NCBI GenBank assembly: GCA_003164305.1
Contig: PLSZ01000400.1
Coordinates: forward strand, 1 to 9,864
Direction of reading: 5' to 3'
DNA from: Acetobacteraceae bacterium
GTDB taxonomy: Bacteria; Pseudomonadota; Alphaproteobacteria; Acetobacterales; Acetobacteraceae
DNA length: 9,864 nt
Under the pieces are notes generated by a model. The model had not been told where the DNA came from and made no database searches. It worked only from the letters and a program-made list of their open reading frames with translations. Made by a program: the position numbers and the translations under genes. Below, piece after piece: positions 7,522 to 9,864 of this stretch. Within the stretch, counting starts at the first letter, position 1; each line of letters opens with the position of its first letter.

Positions 7522-9039
7522 TCAACTCGCCTGGGTAACTCCGGCGACCTTTGCCGTCCGCTTGTCCTTGAGGTGATAATAGATCATGAAAATCCCGTGC
7601 CAGCCGACTTCGATCAGCTTGGCCACGACCTGGCCTGCCGCACCCAGCGCTACTTGGTCAGCACTCCGCATCTGCTGCTCTAGCGCCTCTAAGGCGGTCA
7701 ATGCAGCAAAATCATCTTTCTTGGGCGAAGCCTGAAAGTCCTGCAATGCAGCGGCCAAGTCTTCGCTGATTTGAAGGTCACACCGGCTTAACGCCTTCGC
7801 GGCGGCCCGGAGAGCCTTGATCACCACCCCAACCGGCGTTGGACTGGAGACGAATTGGTAGCGGTCAAGTTCATCGACCAGTGGTTTGATGGCAGCTATC
7901 GCGGCATCCGCCGATCCCGCGGCTCGGCCAAGCCCTTCGGCAATCTGGATATAACGCTCGCTGTTTGCGACGAAACGTTCCACAAGACTGGATTGCTCGG
8001 CTAACTTTGCTCCTGTGAGGATCGTAGCCAGGCAGAGCTGAAATATTTCCAATCCATAGGTCATTACCGATCCGAACCGGTGGGAAGGTTCGCCCTTCTG
8101 GGCAGGCTTGGCGGAATAGAACCACCAGTCCCGCACCCGACCTTCGTGAGCGACTTGAGACCGAGCCGCGTAGAATTGGGAAGCCCAATCCTTAAGGCGA
8201 GCTGTGCGGCCTAATAGGAGAGCAATGCTGTCGGTCAGGCGATCGGTCTTCTCGCCTGAAGGCAGTTCCAGAAGCACCTCAAAGGCTATGGCCAGGGACA
8301 ATAGGTTCTTGTCGAGCTCATCGTATCGCTCGTTGGCGCAGTTATACCAAGAGACGGCCGTAAAAATCCGCTCGCCAAATGGGGTGGGGGGCCGGTCGAG
8401 CAACTCCAACAGGAGTTCGCGGCCCGACCGGCCCGCGCCGCGATATCCTCCGACATCAACACAGAGGTCCTGCGCGATATTCAGGATCGTGTGCGTATGG
8501 CCCCCATAGAGGCGCGAACCCTTTGCCAGCCAAACCGGTCGTCGATTATAGGTACCCTCATAGCCGGGCGTGTGGTGGTGGTCGTCTGCGACAAAACCCT
8601 CCGGAAGTGGCGGCAGGACGGTGCCATGTTCGGGACGAACGATAAAGGTGCTAACGTTTGCGGGCTGGACCACTGCCAGGCTGGCAAACTCAAATGGCAT
8701 GAAGGCGTCACCGTTGGTGGGATGAGGTGACGAGTAAAGATAGCCTACCACCGTCCTCACTCGGTCGAGACGCTCAATAATAGGACCTGGTCGAAGCGAA
8801 CCCAGAGGTTCTGTGATAGAGTATGCCGCCTCAGCGATGCGCACGTCATCTCGTGCGTGCAGCATCGCCCCCATCTCACGGACCGCTGCGGCCTGCTCAT
8901 CAGACAATCCTGAGAGATCAGTCGTCGAGCGGAAGGTATAACCACCAATGCATATTGGAGCGCTCGTCTTGAGGCAGGGAAATATGGCTATTCCGAATTG
9001 AGGGTTGATGGCTGGCAACCTGAACTTTGCTTTGCTCAC
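7522..9039 (-). CDS. HEPN-domain protein, ApeA-like (candidate anti-phage RNase)
   Basis: This 505-residue protein has a central HEPN domain (about 225-345): TAVSWYNCANERYDELDKNL (227-246), LAIAFEVLLEL (249-259), then the RNase motif R-S-Q-V-A-H (Arg293, His298), an intact R-x4-H. The N-terminal half (FPCLKTSAPICIGGYTFRST, 20-39, then a beta-rich region to about 200) has the layout of ApeA-type proteins, in which this part acts as sensor/regulator and HEPN as an abortive-infection RNase. A helical C-terminal extension (about 350-505; many Ala/Leu/Glu) is of unknown role. The GTG start at 9039 follows AAAGGAA at 7-base spacing (minus strand: cagAAAGGAAttgct). Its 5' end is AT-richer than the metabolic genes (29 G/C in 60 bases at 9001-9060, against 43 in 60 at 5281-5340), suggesting transfer. 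It points the same way as the Shedu-like operon. Confidence 0.8.
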   Translation of the reverse strand: MSKAKFRLPAINPQFGIAIFPCLKTSAPICIGGYTFRSTTDLSGLSDEQAAAVREMGAMLHARDDVRIAEAAYSITEPLGSLRPGPIIERLDRVRTVVGYLYSSPHPTNGDAFMPFEFASLAVVQPANVSTFIVRPEHGTVLPPLPEGFVADDHHHTPGYEGTYNRRPVWLAKGSRLYGGHTHTILNIAQDLCVDVGGYRGAGRSGRELLLELLDRPPTPFGERIFTAVSWYNCANERYDELDKNLLSLAIAFEVLLELPSGEKTDRLTDSIALLLGRTARLKDWASQFYAARSQVAHEGRVRDWWFYSAKPAQKGEPSHRFGSVMTYGLEIFQLCLATILTGAKLAEQSSLVERFVANSERYIQIAEGLGRAAGSADAAIAAIKPLVDELDRYQFVSSPTPVGVVIKALRAAAKALSRCDLQISEDLAAALQDFQASPKKDDFAALTALEALEQQMRSADQVALGAAGQVVAKLIEVGWHGIFMIYYHLKDKRTAKVAGVTQAS

Positions 9040-9250
9040 AGCAATTCCTTTCTGATCTCCGGCTGATCACCTTATCCCGGAGGCGTGATTCGAATAAGTC
9101 TAAAGAATGCTGGATGAATGTCTGCTCAGTGCCGCTGGGTTCCCAATATGCTTGCGCGGTCGGATTTAGCCGATAGCAACCGTCAACGATTGATTTCGTC
9201 GAAACATGCGCTTCCGGGATGTCAACCAAGCCGTTCCACACGGACGGCAT
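8918..9250 (-). CDS. Doubtful ORF overlapping the HEPN gene start
   Basis: A 110-codon frame begins at ATG 9250, with AGGAG (9265-9261) 10 bases upstream. Its first 70 residues, outside the HEPN gene, look protein-like (CYRLNPTAQAYW, FIQHSLDLFESRLRDKVI). The last 40 overlap the HEPN start in another frame and look like shadow. I recognise no family. It may be the remnant of a gene cut by arrival of the HEPN gene, or chance. Confidence 0.2.
   Translation of the reverse strand: MPSVWNGLVDIPEAHVSTKSIVDGCYRLNPTAQAYWEPSGTEQTFIQHSLDLFESRLRDKVISRRSERNCCEQSKVQVASHQPSIRNSHISLPQDERSNMHWWLYLPLDD
9045..9051 (-). promoter_or_regulatory. Ribosome binding site of the HEPN gene
   Basis: On the minus strand AAAGGAA ends 5 bases before the GTG at 9039, with GGA centred at normal distance. 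It supports a GTG start, which also begins just ahead of the conserved-looking N-terminus. Confidence 0.6.
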
Positions 9251-9394
9251 CGAACGTCAGCTCCTGAGACCGCCTGCCGGACCGGCGTTTGCCCAACTTG
9301 GGTCGAAAGCGGCCCCGTTTGGAAAAGACACAACCCCCCTTTCTTATGCCCCTCAAAGCGAGACCGCCGCTCCCCAATACCCACCGCGCCTCGA
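9052..9394. other. Region between the oxidoreductase and the HEPN gene
   Basis: No recognised gene apart from the doubtful ORF starting at 9250. It should hold the HEPN promoter and the end of the oxidoreductase transcript. I see no clear terminator hairpin with a T run and no convincing promoter. Confidence 0.4.
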
Positions 9395-9864
9395 TCACCG
9401 CAATCCCGCGACCTCCGCGTAGGCCCTCAGCTCCCGCTCGACATCGTAACCGGTCGTCCCGAAGATAACGCCAGTGGCGCCCCTGGCCTCGAACAGGGCC
9501 AGACGTTCGCGCAACGCCTCGCGCGTGCCCGTGAACGTCATCTGTTTGGCGTTGGACACGTCGACGAGCGAGTCGTGGCCATTTGAAACGTCAAGGTTAT
9601 GACCGCGGTGAACGGAGAGGTGGCGAACGTTCTCGTCCACACCTTCAACACTCGCCAACCACGCTTCGCCGTTCGGCAGCGCCTTCACACTCTCCGGATC
9701 GTCCATATACCGATGATGATACGCCAGCGCGATGATCGGCCGGACGGCGGTCGCGGCGCGCGGCGAGTTCACGTCCTCGCCATCATCGAGCACCGTGCCG
9801 TTGGCCGACACCAAACACGTCTCGAACCCCTCGGCCGGACCGCCGAGGGCAATCAGCCCATCGG
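9395..9864 (-). CDS. LLM-class (luciferase-like) flavin-dependent oxidoreductase, C-terminal part
   Basis: The frame is open to the right edge, so the N-terminal half and start lie outside; 155 residues are visible. The start of the visible part, D-G-L-I-A-L-G-G-P-A, followed by CLVSANGTVLDDGEDVNSPR and an Ala/Val-rich segment, then LSVHRGHNLDV, AKQMTFTGTREALRERLALF and G-A-T-G-V-I-F-G, are typical of the C-terminal half of F420/FMN-dependent luciferase-like monooxygenases. In these enzymes a helix after the T-F-T-G-T motif is followed by a last barrel strand. The fold uses reduced flavin or F420; the substrate is not predictable. It ends 356 bases before the HEPN gene begins, on the same strand, and looks like chromosomal backbone rather than part of the defence cluster. 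Confidence 0.88.
   Translation of the reverse strand, partial: DGLIALGGPAEGFETCLVSANGTVLDDGEDVNSPRAATAVRPIIALAYHHRYMDDPESVKALPNGEAWLASVEGVDENVRHLSVHRGHNLDVSNGHDSLVDVSNAKQMTFTGTREALRERLALFEARGATGVIFGTTGYDVERELRAYAEVAGLR

Overview
The window reads as chromosomal DNA of a GC-rich alphaproteobacterium, possibly an Acetobacteraceae/Rhodospirillales-type organism. This rests on codon use, strong AGGAGG-type ribosome sites and the style of the protein families; no rRNA, tRNA or taxonomic marker is present. It combines ordinary metabolic genes with accessory DNA: a decayed mobile-element remnant on the left and a toxin/defence cluster on the right.

Left part (1-2863). A large serine recombinase gene lies on the minus strand and runs off the left edge. 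It carries two clear frameshifts (near 1288 and in the TA run at 676-682), so it is either a pseudogene or damaged by assembly error. Upstream of it are about 300 bases without a recognisable gene, then a small minus-strand ORF (1697-1879). A divergent regulator on the plus strand (2168-2863) has an N-terminal helix-turn-helix and a C-terminal LexA/S24-like fold that seems to have lost its catalytic lysine. Together these look like the remnant of an integrative element.

Middle part (2864-5750). About 500 bases without a recognisable gene are followed by two plus-strand metabolic genes, each with its own good ribosome site: a TauD/TfdA-type Fe(II)/2-oxoglutarate dioxygenase (3382-4263) and a YajO-like aldo/keto reductase (4493-5476). 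A possible terminator and a 38-codon ORF lie between them. About 270 bases of non-coding sequence follow.

Right part (5751-9864). A Phd/YefM-type antitoxin and a VapC PIN-domain toxin form a tight plus-strand operon behind a perfect 7-bp inverted repeat. Converging on it from the minus strand are three genes, in transcription order: a 505-residue protein with an ApeA-like HEPN domain and an intact R-x4-H motif; a 78-residue protein that looks like a RelE/ParE-type fold; and, 4 bases later, a 202-residue protein resembling the Shedu (SduA/DUF4263) nuclease. This HEPN - small protein - Shedu-like arrangement is the best candidate here for an undescribed defence module. The right edge holds the C-terminal part of an LLM-class (luciferase-like) flavin-dependent oxidoreductase, so the toxin/defence cluster sits between housekeeping-type redox genes.
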